A stretch of DNA of 64,000 bases from Lactarius indigo (Eukaryota; Basidiomycota; Agaricomycetes; Russulales; Russulaceae), in NCBI GenBank assembly GCA_025766275.1, contig JAFKAC010000027.1, positions 248,001 to 312,000 on the forward strand, read 5' to 3'. Made by a program: the position numbers and the translations under genes. The notes beneath the pieces were generated by a model. That model saw only the letters and a program-made list of their open reading frames with translations, was not told where the DNA came from and did no database searches. Positions within the stretch are counted from its first letter, which is position 1, and every line of letters begins with the position of its first letter. Below are positions 24,733 to 35,835 of the stretch, piece by piece.

Positions 24733-27700
24733 ATGATCCACTTGTTAATTCTCCTGTTTCCACTTTTCTATTATGGAATGGCTCAGCAGACGCTTTATCC
24801 TGCGGCGATCCCTCTTGCAGTCCGCTCGCCATACCTCAGTTGTTGGATGTTCACCATCAATGGGACAAATATTGGAAGACTATGGCCAACAACCTCTGCT
24901 CATCAACTTCTGAGTCAACTCCCTGATCAGGATCCAAGTTTGAACGCATGTCGTTTCTTCGCTCGAAATAACATCAAATTTGACTGTATTTTAGGCCCTC
25001 AACCTGCCCGTCCTCGTCCGTGTCGACAATATAACTTACTCATTACTGGGATATCCATATCCCGTCAACGGAACCTCAAACCTCACCAACACGCTAATTT
25101 CACCTACGCAGACAAAGCTCATCTCACAAGCTGGACCCATGCAATTTAACCTCACCTTTCTGAATCCAATCGAGGTTCGAATCAGAGTTGCCTTTATTAT
25201 GTCGTACTCACAATTTGGTCATAGCCTGGAGATTGGGTGAAGCAATCGATCCCATTCTCATATATGTCATTGACTGCCAAATCACTGGATGGTGCAGCTC
25301 ACGCTGTGCAGGTGTATTCGGATATCAGTGCAGGTGGGTGATGTTGTAATCGTTGTTTCCACTCCATTGTGTCTCAAACTTGTCGCAGAATGGTTGTCGG
25401 CGGATCGAAGCCAGGAAGTTGTATGGAGCACGACAACTAATAACGACGTCATCTACCATACGGTCAAACTTCAAAGCCCAGCCGTGTTCAACGAAATCTC
25501 CACTCAAGCGGAATGGGGCACGTTGCACTATGCCATGAAGAGCGTGAGTAGCGACCGCATGGCACGGGTTTTGCCACTTATGGTCGGTGATTTAGGGTGG
25601 CGACATCACATACAAGACAGCTCAGGATTCGGTTTCCCGTGAACTATTCCAGCTTAATGGGGTGTTGGACAACCAAACGGACACGAATTTTCGTCCCATC
25701 GCTCCTAACCTCGCGGTTTTTGCCATATCACGCAATCTAGGCATCATCCAAGCGACGCAGGACCCCGTCGTCTGGGCTATCGGGTACATCACAGACCCAG
25801 CCATCAATTACACAGACCTATCTGGAGCCACTCAACTACGTAGTCTGTTCTACAAGACCCAATATCCTGATGACATATCCTTAGTCAGTGCTATCCGCAT
25901 TCATCAACAGATGATGTGTCTCATCATATCTAAGATCGTTGACTTTCTCAATGATTTCACCGGTGCGTCTTTAAGGGCCCAGCGACTGGACTCAAAGATA
26001 CTCGAGGAGGCCGCGCCTATCTCTGGACTGCTTGGAGATTTGGTTTCTCTTGCGACCGCGCAAGTATATGGCAGCACTCAACTGACAGTCGGGACTGATG
26101 CAAGTGGTAATTTCAATAAGTCTGATGTGATGGCGTTCATGAAGAATGTCGGTGGGTGGAAGACAAAGTGAGTGGACTTCGTGCGTCGAGTGAGCGATAG
26201 ATCCTGACTCTGTCAAGCCGGGTTAATGCGGTCGAGACACTATATTCTGCATTCCCAGCGTTCATGTACATTGACCCTAAACTAGGTGGACTCTTTCTCG
26301 AGCCACTGTTTCGGCTTCAAGCACCCCTCAACTACACCAACCCGTACGCTGCTCCTGATCTAGGTACATTATGGAATCTGAGAAACTAAGAACCGAAGGC
26401 TGATTACCGGGAACGTAAAGGGACGAATTACCCTAACGTCACGATCAACAATTCTACCCATGACCAAGGAGTAGAACGTTGGTGCCTCTCTCGCCGGTCT
26501 TGGGTATCACCGATCTATGCTTATTCCTTACAAAGATTCAGGAAATATGTTGATCATGACTTATGCCCACGCTCGTGCCTGTGGAGATGGTAGTTTGATC
26601 AGCAGATACGTACGTATCAGCTCCTCTCTGGTGCATGTAAACGACCAACAATAGTGGACAGTATGGTCTCCTGACTTCCTGGGCTGATTACTTGTCCGAC
26701 TCGACACTGTTGATTCGTGATCAGTGCGCCATCTCTATCAATGATTCTTATTCAAGTGCCGGTAACCTATTGGTGATATACACAGGTCCTCCGCGGATGG
26801 GCTTTCAGCCGATAATCAAACGAACCTCGCAATTAAGGGTATCGTCGCTGTCAGAGCGATGTCTGAAATGAGCTCAATTGTCAAGCACGCTACCGATGTT
26901 GACAAATATTCCGTCCGTGAAGGTTCTTAGATGTCGCGTAGAAAAATTGACTGGTCTATAGAGTACAGCCGCGAGTCTCTATGCTCAATGGAACAGCCTT
27001 GCATTGGGAAGTGATAAACGCCTCCTTGCGGCATATGGACAAACGGACTCGTGGACATTGGGTTATAATTTATTTGCCGATGTATGGCTAAACACCAGCG
27101 TCGTCGAATCATTTGTCAGTGTCTCCCCATTTCTGTTTTATATTGACAATCATCTGACCCCGCAGTTGGTTTTCAGGTCTACGATTGTCAAAGTATTTTC
27201 ATCGACAACCTCACATTGACTTCGACCTTTAGCAATTTTGGCATGCCAGTCGATAACCTCGGCTCAGACACAAGTGTAGCCGTGTCCAGTCAGTAGAGTC
27301 ATGCTTTTTCAGTCGTCTCAGCTAATGTAGATCCAGGCTGGAACTTGTTCGTAGCTGCTATGACCCCGAATCGGGACCTACGCACGAATATTATCTCGAA
27401 AGTTCACAATCGAGCGTCTTATAACGAGAGCGCAGGTGTTTTCCCGGTCAAGTATGATAGCACATATGGATCAACTATCCTGGGAGGGGCCAGGTAAGCT
27501 CGAGTCCTCGCGATTTGCATCCGTCGGGTCTTTCCATATTTACCGCATCTCCCTCTAGCCCAGCACAGGGCGCAGTGTATGCGCCATTAGCTCTCAAGTT
27601 CGTATAGCAGGTGCCTTTTTTTTCGGAGCCGCGACTTACATGTTTCTCAGAGCTCCCGTTTTCCAAATAACAGCTAGTCTTATGACTGGGACATCATCAA

Positions 27701-28309
27701 AATCACACTCCGGGGCGATTGCTGGTGGCGTCATAGGTGGCCTTACAGTTATGCTCGCGATTGCCTTTGTAAAGCGGCGCCAATGGAAACAAAATCATAG
27801 AACGACATCAGTTGGGTCTTCACTCAGCTTCATACCCCCGAGAATTCACAGACAAGGGCACGCAGATCACAGTGATGTCATACGCTGACAGCTCAACGGA
27901 GTCAGCACTTATCGCGGCGGTACCGGTGGACGTAGGGCCTCAGATAGACCGGCAGCAACAGTTGGCCCACGGCCCGTTTTTCTGGGAGTACTCACTAAAC
28001 CCGTTACCACCTGTAGTGTCCACCCCCGTCGGTCTGTCGTGTAAGGAGCTTGCGCGGCTCCGCTCAAACGGATTGCGTTCCCAACCCACGGACAGAGGGC
28101 CACCCGACCTCTCTTTAATCGCCACCACCGACGAGGGCGCGCCTGATGGTCTACCGGCTGTGGCCACGGGTTCATCGGAAGCTCGGAGACTTCGGTCAGA
28201 AGTTGAGATTTTGAGGCATGAGGTACTACAACTTCGTGCAGAGAGATCTGAAGTGCCGCCTACATATGCTAGTGGTGAGCCCGGCGAGGATGGGGCCGTT
28301 CGAGTTTAA
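24733..28309 (+). CDS. Secreted membrane-anchored glutaminase (GtaA)-like protein, copy D (intact)
   Basis: Same 17-exon plan and domain order as copy C; all exon joins keep the frame and no internal stop was found. Distinct points: AVRSPYLSCW near the N-terminus, a 12 bp longer exon 1 end (HQLLSQLPDQ), a stalk four residues shorter before the membrane helix (GAIAGGVIGGLTVMLAIAFV), and a C-terminus ending GEDGAVRV with the VPPTY motif retained. The first intron appears to begin GC instead of GT (GCATGTCG) and ends TTTTAG, so it would be a GC-AG intron; if it is not spliced the protein stops early. A gene copy under selection is suggested by the many third-position and intron differences from C with the frame kept. 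Confidence 0.82.
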
Positions 28310-29033
28310 TCTACAGTATCTCTTCTCATAGGCTTCGAAGTCATGGTTGTCTTACCAATTCCGCACGCGGTTCTGTATTCATGTATGTGCTCATTGGTAT
28401 GATTGGTATGACGACAGTTGTCGTTTTTCTGTAGAACTTTGACTTAAGTTACTCGACTCTGAGTTGAGTCACTTACTAACAAATAGATACACATTCGAGT
28501 TGTTTCCCGTATACGTATAGTAGAGAACGATAGCACAACTTCGGATTGCGTGAGGCCTCAAATAGACTTGATATGACTGTCGCGACGTTACATACCCCCC
28601 AAATAAGGGAAAGAAATTGACGTTTTAAACTCGGTAAGACGAGGACCAGGGACCAGGGAGGACCAGGGGCGGATTGGAGGTGCTGCAGTTGCTGTCACTG
28701 GATTAAGGCCAGGAACGCAAGCGGCAAGCCCCAAAAACACGACTCGGAGGGTCGTAGTGCAGAGGGTGATACACATTTTCAAGAAACGACACTTTCATTC
28801 TCATTTTGATGGGATCGGTATCAGAATCGGTGCTGTGCTGTTAACACAGAAATTCAACGTGTTGATGCCACCAGGGCCAGTGAGAGACCTACCGACGACC
28901 CTGACTCGGACCCGTCCGAAAACCGAATGACGTAATTAATTATATGGAGCGAGCCAGGCGGGTCGTTTCATCTGTGAGACAAAGTTAGCATCCACCCTTG
29001 GTCGCCACCTCGTTCCTCTCGCAGGTAGGACGC
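28310..29033. other. 3' flank of copy D and promoter region of the RNF220-like gene
   Basis: No gene seen. Shared in part with the flanks of A-C. Includes several stretches of pyrimidines and the GAGTTACTCG/GAGTTGAGTC-like inverted bits near 28450-28475. Confidence 0.4.
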
Positions 29034-30581
29034 ATGACGTGTTCCGTAATTCCGACGGCCATGCGCGCAATCTCCACGGGGAAGAGCGGATCCATATCGA
29101 GCGTAACAGCCAGGTATGTCCCCTGCGCAGTATCGCATCTGAGTCCCGCTGACCTACGTACTGGAGAACAGCCGGCGAGGCAAGAAACGCGCTCTCGGGG
29201 ATCTAGCTACTGATCCCAAAGGCGAATGCGACACAGATGCACACGATATTGTTGCATCGACATCCTCCCTTGTAGCCACCTCACCGAGTATCAAGCGAGG
29301 TACGCCTCCCACCACTTCTGCAACTCACTAGCACTTATCACACCGAATCCTGTACGTGCTACCCTTCTTAGCTAAACGCGCCGAGACGCGCGAATGTCCC
29401 ATCTGCGGAGACCACATCCCGCTCCGCCTCCTCGGGCAGCATTACACGCTCGAGAGCACTCGCGTGCAAACCATCCTCGACCACGTCGGCGATCTCGACG
29501 CCTTCTCAGACCCACATGCGCCTCCTCACGCACCGTACGTCCGGCTCCCTCCCTTACCCGAGCATCCATACGCAGACACGCGCGTCTCTCTCTCACAGGT
29601 CTATCACGCGCCGCCGCGCAGCCCCTTCTCACACCTCCGAAACCTCTGCCGTCTGCGCTTCGCGCCTCGCCAAGACCCTCGGTGCCATCAAGCGCCGACG
29701 CAAAGCGCGAAACATGGCCCTGCGCGCCGCGACGCGCGACGAAGACGACCTGTCCTTGGCAGGGAAGGGAAAGGCGCGCGCAGGCGCACGCGAGCAGTGC
29801 CCCGTGTGCATGCGGGACGTCGATGGCGACCCGGACGTCGTCGCGGCGCACGTTGACGCGTGTCTCGCGCACGCAGAGCTCGAGCTGGCGGAGGGTCGTG
29901 CGGACGATTCGGACGCGGACGGGGATACGCCGCAGGACGTCGATGTCGACGGTTATGCCGAGGAAGACGATGATGACGACGTCGATTTGTGGGAGGAGAG
30001 CGAGGGACCCGACGGCGCGCGGCGCCTTCGGCTTAGGGGTGGTTCTAGGGCTGCCGCTGCCGCGCTGGGCTTTTCGGTGGGCGATCGGACGGGGCAGGAC
30101 GTCGAAGACGAGATCGACGTTGAGGGGGACGACTTGGGCACCTTTGGCGCTGCGCAGTTCACTGAGGCAGACGTGCTAGCCGAGAACGGTGACAGGGGGG
30201 TATCTGGACATCACGACACGGTTCGGCATGCGGGGGTTGTGGATTTGGACTCGGAAATCGAGCGTGCGCGGAATGGGAAAGATCCTCAGGAACTCATCTC
30301 TGCATTGGAGAGTAAGGTACAACGACTCGCGGTGCGTCAGCTTATAATACATCAAGCTAGGTGCCTACTCAGGTGTGCTGTGTTCACAGAGTGCAGCGTC
30401 AGAAGGCTCAGCGTTGGGGTGTCGTATTTGCCTCGAGGCGTACAGTGAGCCGACGGTGAGCACGGGCTGCTGGCACGCGTGCTGTAGCGCGTGTTGGCTA
30501 CGCTGCCTCAAAGCGACAGGTGTATGTCCAATCTGCAAGCGTATCACTGTTGCGGGAGACCTCCGTCGTATTTATCTCTAA
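29034..30581 (+). CDS. RNF220-like E3 ubiquitin ligase (RING at C-terminus)
   Basis: Five exons: 29034-29113, 29172-29299, 29372-29534, 29599-30331, 30390-30581 (about 431 residues). A basic stretch SRRGKKRA is followed by a first zinc site (CPICGDHIP...LGQHY), a second one (CPVCMRDVDGDPD...HVDACLAH, UBZ-like), a long Asp/Glu-rich segment, then a C-terminal RING: CRICLEAYSEP, CWHACCSACWLRCL, CPICKR, ending VAGDLRRIYL. The ending is the signature of RNF220-type E3 ligases, which bind an E2 and ubiquitinate nuclear substrates. The first exon lies inside tandem unit D, so its promoter is part of the duplicated block. Start at 29034 chosen by conservation with orphan copies; 29061 is an in-frame alternative. 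Confidence 0.82.
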
Positions 30582-31005
30582 CTTTGACCCGTCATTCTTT
30601 CAACGACCCATCACTGTATTAATTCCGCGGAGCATATTCGTGTGTATTAGAAGGGCCCTATCAATGCTTACAGATGGGGGGGGCGACACTAGGTGGAATG
30701 GCAAGTCAGAAGTTGGTTTGTATGGTGACGACAAAAGGTCATGAGATGAGAGTCATATCTGGCCTTCGTGATCCACAACACAGCCCAGCTGTAACTCAGC
30801 GGGCAGCTCAGGGTGTGCGAAGAGAATTCGCGCACACCACCACTGAAGTATATAATCATGCGGTTTGACTAGGGCCGGCCTACTCACCAGTGTGAACGAA
30901 AAAATGATTTTGCAGACAGTGGGGGTGCGACGACATATAATTGATTTTGGAGGGCGGCAAGAATTAAGTGTATCTACATCGTGCGTATGGGGAACGGGTG
31001 TAGCA
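30582..31005. other. Intergenic, convergent 3' ends
   Basis: Between the RNF220-like stop and the TOM7 stop. Short open frames only; no recognised gene. Confidence 0.4.
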
Positions 31006-31329
31006 CTATGCCAGCGGACTAATCAACCTGACCCAGTCGGTTTAGATACGAAGAAAGGGAGAGAAGTATTTTTTGAGACGCACTTGATTAAAGACGGCTG
31101 AGGGTTGCTCCGCGTGTAGCCCACATAAATGATGAAAGGAATCCAACCATAGTGGAGCACGGTCTGCAAATGCCAGTTCAGAGGAGTGACGTGGGACAAG
31201 ATGTGCGAGACATACACGGCCGAAATCAATAGCGCGAACAACGCGTTCCTGTTAAAAGGTCGACGTCAATGTCTCTTTGAAGAACAAGAGTGTGAGAATA
31301 ATCATGACCTTTGTTTCTTCGGAGGGCAT
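31006..31329 (-). CDS. TOM7: TOM7, small subunit of the mitochondrial outer-membrane translocase
   Basis: A 51-residue protein spread over four exons on the minus strand: 31309-31329, 31216-31248, 31084-31163, 31006-31027, with introns of 60, 52 and 56 bp. It reads MPSEETKERVVRAIDFGR, then TVLHYGWIPFIIYVGYTR (the membrane segment), NPQPSLIKLISPLA. The HYGWIPFIIY and SLIK-ISPLA blocks are diagnostic. Tom7 is a tail-anchored subunit that tunes TOM complex assembly and the release of porin and beta-barrel precursors. The gene is shorter than ordinary ORF cut-offs in each exon and is easily missed. Its 5' end lies 101 bp from the eIF3f start, so the two share a divergent promoter. Confidence 0.93.
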
Positions 31330-31430
31330 CGTTTGGTGAGTGTCGGTTTGGTTGGTTTGGTGAAGACCTGGTCCGGGAGTTGCCGTCGCCTGTTGTTTCC
31401 TTTTTCTAACGCGCATCTAATCATCGCAAG
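31330..31430. promoter_or_regulatory. Divergent promoter TOM7 / eIF3f
   Basis: 101 bp between the two start codons, GT-rich on the TOM7 side and with a pyrimidine tract (TTGTTTCCTTTTTCTAAC) before the eIF3f ATG. Position alone supports the assignment. Confidence 0.45.
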
Positions 31431-32549
31431 ATGACACTGGGCCCTCCGTCCTCCGCAGTGTATCTGAATCTATCTTAGTAGGTGGTATCTACTTCCCATC
31501 TTCTATGATTTAAACACACAGGCCTCAGTCGGATACCCTCCGTGACCATTCACCCGACTGCTCTCTTTTCCATCCTCGACCATCATCTCCGCCGAACAGA
31601 TGCTCAGCAACGCGTAATTGGCACGCTCCTTGGAACACGCGGTGAGGGAGACGGGGCCGTCACCGTGCGCAGCGCATTTGCGGTGCTCCATTCAGAGACC
31701 AGTGAGCAGGTCGCGGTCGACATGGATTATCACCGCGCCATGTTTGAGCTCTCCCAGCGTGTAAATCCCAAGGAGATTATTGTCGGCTGGTGCGCGCGTC
31801 CTTTTTTTCGCCTTCTGACAAAAACTGATCGTTGGCGGCGCAGGTACTCGACGGGCTCAAATATAAACACCTATTCTGCTTTGATCCAAAATTTCTACTC
31901 GCAAGAGACTGCACCGTATCCTGCCATCCACATCGCACTCAACACTGGCACGCAAGTCGGCGAAGAGGCGGGCGTAAAGGCATACGTCAGGTTAAAAAAT
32001 TCATCATTTTACGACGACAGAGCTCCTTCTCAAAACGTCACACAGCTCTCCCGTAGGCGTCTTCCCAAAACCCGAAAACGCCGTATTCGTCCCGATACCA
32101 GTCACGCTCCGCGCGAACGACGCCGAGCGAAGCGGACGTGCGTCCGCGCCGATTTTTTACCTGATACCCGCCAACTTTTGAATCCCCTTCACAGTGCATC
32201 TTCTTGAAAACGCGCCGACATCGCCGGTCGGCGAGCTTGCGCAGCTCGAGAGTACGCTCCAGGGCGTCCTCGAGATGCTCGATCGTGTGCTTGAATATGC
32301 CCAAGAGGCGGCCGCCGGGAATCCCGCAGATGCCGCCCTTGGCCGGTATCTCATGAACGCATTGGGTGGCGGTGTGGAGGAGCTAGGGAAGGGCGGATTT
32401 GCGAGCAGTCTCCAGGTACGCGCCGTCGTTCTAGGCTGGTGCACAATCTGATTTTTCAACAGGACACGCTGATGATGTCCTACCTGGCAAACCTCGTGCG
32501 CGCGCAGGCAGAGGTATCCGCACGCCTGGCACTCGTGACGGCGCTGTAG
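31431..32549 (+). CDS. Translation initiation factor eIF3 subunit F
   Basis: Six exons: 31431-31477, 31529-31789, 31844-31990, 32046-32137, 32195-32415, 32463-32549 (284 residues). An N-terminal MPN domain (TIHPTALFSILDHHLRR, VIGTLLGTRGEGDG, HSETSEQVAVDMDYHRAM, NPKEIIVGWYSTGS) is followed by SSPVGVFPKPENAVF and a helical C-terminal half. The JAMM zinc-protease histidines are replaced (GWYSTGS), as expected for eIF3f, which is a structural member of the eIF3 octamer on the 40S ribosome. Length fits the family. The first intron is placed so that exon 1 reads MTLGPPSSAVYLNLS; its 3' site is less certain than the others. Confidence 0.92.
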
Positions 32550-32726
32550 TAGGAAATGCGTCTTGTACGAAAAGCTTACTGTACTGTATCTGTAGAACGT
32601 CAAAAACTATCGTGTTTTTCGTGACAGATGTTTAGCGCCCCTCCTTCCGAATTTTTTTGTTGTACAGTTTACAGCTACTCTTCCTGCTGACCCTCTACAA
32701 CCGTGACCGTTCCGACCGTAGACCGT

Positions 32727-33900
32727 CTATACTGCAATCAGCCCCGTCGAAATGGCCATTTCCGCATTGATGATACTGCTCGTCGCGGCGCCAATATTGA
32801 CGTTATTGGAGAGCACGACAAACTTGATGTCCAGCACGGGGCACTGGCGCACGCGCCCGACTGACACCCCAGCGCCCTGCTGGAACGTGCGGTCCAAGCG
32901 CGGCTGCGGTCGATCCGGTTCCTCGTGCACCCATATCGCATGGCGCGGGGCCGACGGGCAGCCCGCAGACTGCACCGCCGGTGCATACGCAGCCAGCGCC
33001 TCGCGCACCTGCTGCGGGCTCGGAGCAGGGCGGCGCGCAAAGCGCACGGAGACCGTCTCGGTGTGGCCCTCGATGACGGGCACGCGCGTGCAGCTCGCCG
33101 ATACGCGCAGTGGCGTGTGCGCGTGCATATCAAACGCGAGTTGGCCGTCGGTCTGGGCGAGCTCGCCGAGGATCTTGAGCGTCTCCCACTCTATCTTCTC
33201 CTCCTCGCCAGAGATGTACGGCACGACGTTGTCGAATATGTCTAGCGAGGGTACGCCCGGGTACCCTGCGCCCGAGATGGCCTGCAGTGTCGTGACGATG
33301 CACGACTCTATCGGGCCGAACGCGCGTTCGAGCGCCGCGAGGGGTATCACGATGCCCGTGGTCGAGCAGTTTGCGTTTGTGATGATGAAGCCCTTTTGAA
33401 GCGGGGGCGAGTGGAGCGCGCGCTGTTGGGAGATGATGCTGAAGTGATGGGGGTTGACGAGGGGCACGACGAGGGGCACGTTGGGATCCCGGCGATATGA
33501 TTTAGCATTTGAGAACACCGCAAGCTCAGCCGCGCGAAAAGAAGCCTCTTGTGTTTGGGCATGATCGTCATCGGCCAGGACCATAACGAGACTATATACA
33601 CGTACCTATTTCCCCTGCTACGTCGGCGTCTAGACCCGAGAAAACGACGGCACATTCCTGGAAATGCTCCGGGTTGCACGGACGGATGACGAGGTCACGT
33701 ACACCGGCGGGTATCGCGGTCGTCTGCTTCCAACTGGTTCCCAGAGCGTATGATTTTCCGGCCGACCGAGCGGATGCGCCGAGGGTATGCACGACAAAAT
33801 ATGGATGGCTTTCGAGGAGGGCGATGAATCGCTGTCCGACGGTTCCAGTCGCACCGAGCACGCCGACTTTGACCTTTTTATCAGTTGGGACTGCGTACAT
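32727..33900 (-). CDS. HOM2: Aspartate-semialdehyde dehydrogenase
   Basis: Two exons on the minus strand, 33606-33900 and 32727-33547, with a 58 bp intron, give 371 residues. It reduces aspartyl-phosphate to aspartate semialdehyde with NADPH in the cytosol, the branch point to homoserine, threonine and methionine. Visible: Rossmann loop VGVLGATGTVGQRF near the N-terminus, the catalytic cysteine in TNANCSTTG (about residue 157), SGAGYPGVPSLD, and the C-terminal NVNIGAA. The start at 33900 (MYAVPTDKKVKV) matches the family better than the in-frame ATG at 33936, which would leave 2 bp before the EMC6 start. The 3' end is convergent with eIF3f (178 bp apart). Confidence 0.93.
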
Positions 33901-33938
33901 GGAAGGCAGGAGTGACCGTGAGAACCTAACAGCCACGG
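33901..33938. promoter_or_regulatory. Very short divergent interval HOM2 / EMC6
   Basis: Only 38 bp separate the two chosen start codons, so each 5' UTR or promoter must run into the other gene's first exon, or one start is misplaced. Confidence 0.5.
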
Positions 33939-34382
33939 ATGTCTTCCCTCTCCCCCGAAGACCAGCAACAGCGGCTGTATGGCCCTCACATCCTCTTCAA
34001 CACCAACGCCATATACAACGCCAAGTTCATCTCTTCCTGCTTCACCGGCGCCGTCGCTGGAATAATCGGTCTCGAGAATTGGCTCGGGTTCTTCCTCTTC
34101 CTCTTCACGACCCTTTTCACATCCCTCGTGCTCCACTTTGTCAACCTCAAGGCCAGTCCAAAAAAGTACGTTCAAGGTGGCTTCCTTGAGGTCGTCAACC
34201 CAGGACAAGAGAATACTTTCTCGTTCATCCTCGTCTGGACTTTGTTCTACGGTTCGTCTCTCGCTTGTCCAGGCGGTGAAATTGGAAAGCTGAATGTCCC
34301 TACCATCTGTGGTTAGCTATGGTTCATGGTACGCTCCAAACCCCGCTGCTGCATGTTTTTTACAGTTCACCCCCTTTCTTAG
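33939..34382 (+). CDS. EMC6: ER membrane protein complex subunit 6
   Basis: Exon 33939-34251 encodes MSSLSPEDQQQRLYG, NAKFISSCFTGAVAGIIGLE and NWLGFFLFLFTTLFTSLVL, two to three membrane helices, then VNPGQENTFSFILVWTLFY. The end is best read with a 12 bp exon (34317-34328) and a last exon 34366-34382, giving ...FYAMVHVHPLS and 113 residues, the usual size. The final intron would be only 37 bp, so the last few residues are uncertain. EMC6 is a core subunit of the insertase that places tail-anchored and multipass proteins in the ER membrane. Confidence 0.88.
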
Positions 34383-35080
34383 TCTACGATTAATTGGTCG
34401 TACGCGATCTGTTGGGACGATTGTCACTGCGTGTGTATCCAATCTGTCTTTTTAACGCGCATTTCCCATCTCATTTTCCTTGTGATTAGGAGTCGGGCCT
34501 CGCGTCCCTGCGCCACCCTCCCCACGGCTTTAAGCGCTAGGATCCATTGTCCTCACTTTCGAGGGCGTGGCGTGTCCCGTGACATCTCGGATAACCTTAA
34601 GACTACATGTTAATGCCGTAGCGTATCGATATGGTATCAACAGTTTTTCCTTATCTGCCCCAGCGTTTCGTGCTCGATTCAGTGTTTTTTTTTTTTTTTT
34701 TTGACAAGCGAATGATGCGTCTCAACCCTGGACCAGATCCGTGCTTGTTTTCTCGTAAGAGCATGGAGAACTGCCATCAAATCTCATTTTGTCCCGTTGT
34801 CTGGTTGCCGTACTACGGACATGTTGCTCCGGAACCAGCACACGCCCCATTCCGCTTATTGTTTTCCTAGGTCCTCATGGTCCAATTAGCAGTTTTCGGT
34901 TTTCTAGAAGGATGGTTTACACCCTTGCGGAGCTTTGCATTCGGAAAATAAGGTTGGGGGCACCGGTAGTGAACGACAAAGCCAAGTAAGGCATCCCTTG
35001 TATTATCCAACTCACCAGCCCGCCTTATTACACAGACGGTCATCGTACCTGGGATTCAAGTCTCCCCCTTTCTTGTCCCG
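34383..35080. other. Intergenic, with a long T-run
   Basis: Contains a run of about 18-20 T near 34685-34703. A short open frame from 34877 (MVQLAVFGFLEGW...) could be an upstream exon of the next gene but I could not join it convincingly. Confidence 0.35.
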
Positions 35081-35835
35081 ATGACGGCGTTGCGGTCCTA
35101 TGTCTTGCTGCAGAAAGGCCAGGATCCATTCCACACGAGCTTCGAGGATCTCGACGGTCTTACCGCGTTCACACTGTGAGTTAATCAACCCTCGCCGCTA
35201 TGCGCCAGGAGACTGATTGCCTTTTCTTCCCAGCCAAGAGGTACAACGCAGTCCTGTATGTTCTGCACCCTATCTGATACGTTCGGTTAGGTGGACAGCA
35301 CGGCAAACACTCTAGTACAACTTCGCCGCGAGGCACCCTGGGCGCAGAAACACCAAGGCGTCATGGGCCCCGGTGCAGCCTTTTTCTATTTCGGGCCCTC
35401 TGGCGCACCAGGCTACCTCATCTACGGCAATGCGCCCTCTCAGCCCATGGCAACTGCCTTACGCCGCAAGGGCTCTAGTGCGTGAGTTTGTTTCCAGTCC
35501 CATCCAGAAACGGCTGGCGTTTCTGACCGCGGTTCCTGCAGCTCTCAGTACTTCACGTCCCGAAGCGGTCGCCTGCTCAAATGGAAGCGTCTCGCCAATA
35601 ATAGGATGGAGGTATAGTTTCCATCTCCGACATGACTGCGCGTGTCCCTCGCTGATTGGTGCGCCGGCAGTGCGTCGACGGCAAGGAAGTGCTCGCGACT
35701 TACGAAGCTGGGCAACTCTCAAGCGACTATTCGGCAATGTTGACAATTCGCCAGGCAGGATTGGCTGTGGTGACTGAGCTTCTCACGACTCTCATGTTGT
35801 CTCAGATGGCCATCATACTGCAATGGCGGGGCTAG
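35081..35835 (+). CDS. DUF6593-like domain protein
   Basis: Five exons: 35081-35175, 35234-35240, 35291-35481, 35542-35611, 35671-35835 (about 175 residues). The second exon is a 7 bp microexon (CCAAGAG) that joins FTL to QE-VDSTA in frame. The protein has FEDLDGLTAFTL, GPGAAFFYFGPSGAPGYLIYG, then SQYFTSRSGRLLKWKR...VLATYE, the pattern of the DUF6593 fold common in basidiomycetes, and a hydrophobic C-terminal helix. No biochemical role is known for the family. An in-frame stretch upstream of the ATG (TVIVPGIQVSPFLVP) preceded by a good 3' splice site (TACACAG) hints at an extra 5' exon. Confidence 0.7.

Larger units (their letters stand above)
2060..29160 (+). repeat. Four-unit tandem segmental duplication (A-D)
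   Basis: Four head-to-tail units share high similarity: A about 2060-7320, B about 7700-17200 (including a 3.9 kb insertion), C about 18595-23280, D about 24655-29160. Unit spacing is about 6.0 kb (A to B 5.99 kb, C to D 6.06 kb, B to C 6.05 kb after subtracting the insertion). Each contains one membrane-anchored glutaminase-like gene, its 3' flank, and the 5' end of the RNF220-like gene. The spacers before C and D both hold the same copia 3' fragment, while the spacer before B does not. This suggests that the fragment-bearing spacer was copied in a later duplication. Similarity stops abruptly around 29160, inside the first intron of the RNF220-like gene. Confidence 0.9.

Noticed and set aside
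7043..29130. A conserved minus-strand C-terminus (...MATKGGC) in all four units, as a separate gene
   Set aside because: It is antisense to the first exon of the RNF220-like gene; the sense strand has an ATG, a consensus splice site and joins to downstream exons, so the minus frame is a shadow.
29372..29872. Long open frames on the opposite strand and other frames of the RNF220-like exon 3
   Set aside because: GC-rich coding DNA produces long shadow frames; only the sense frame has zinc-binding motifs and joins to the RING exon.
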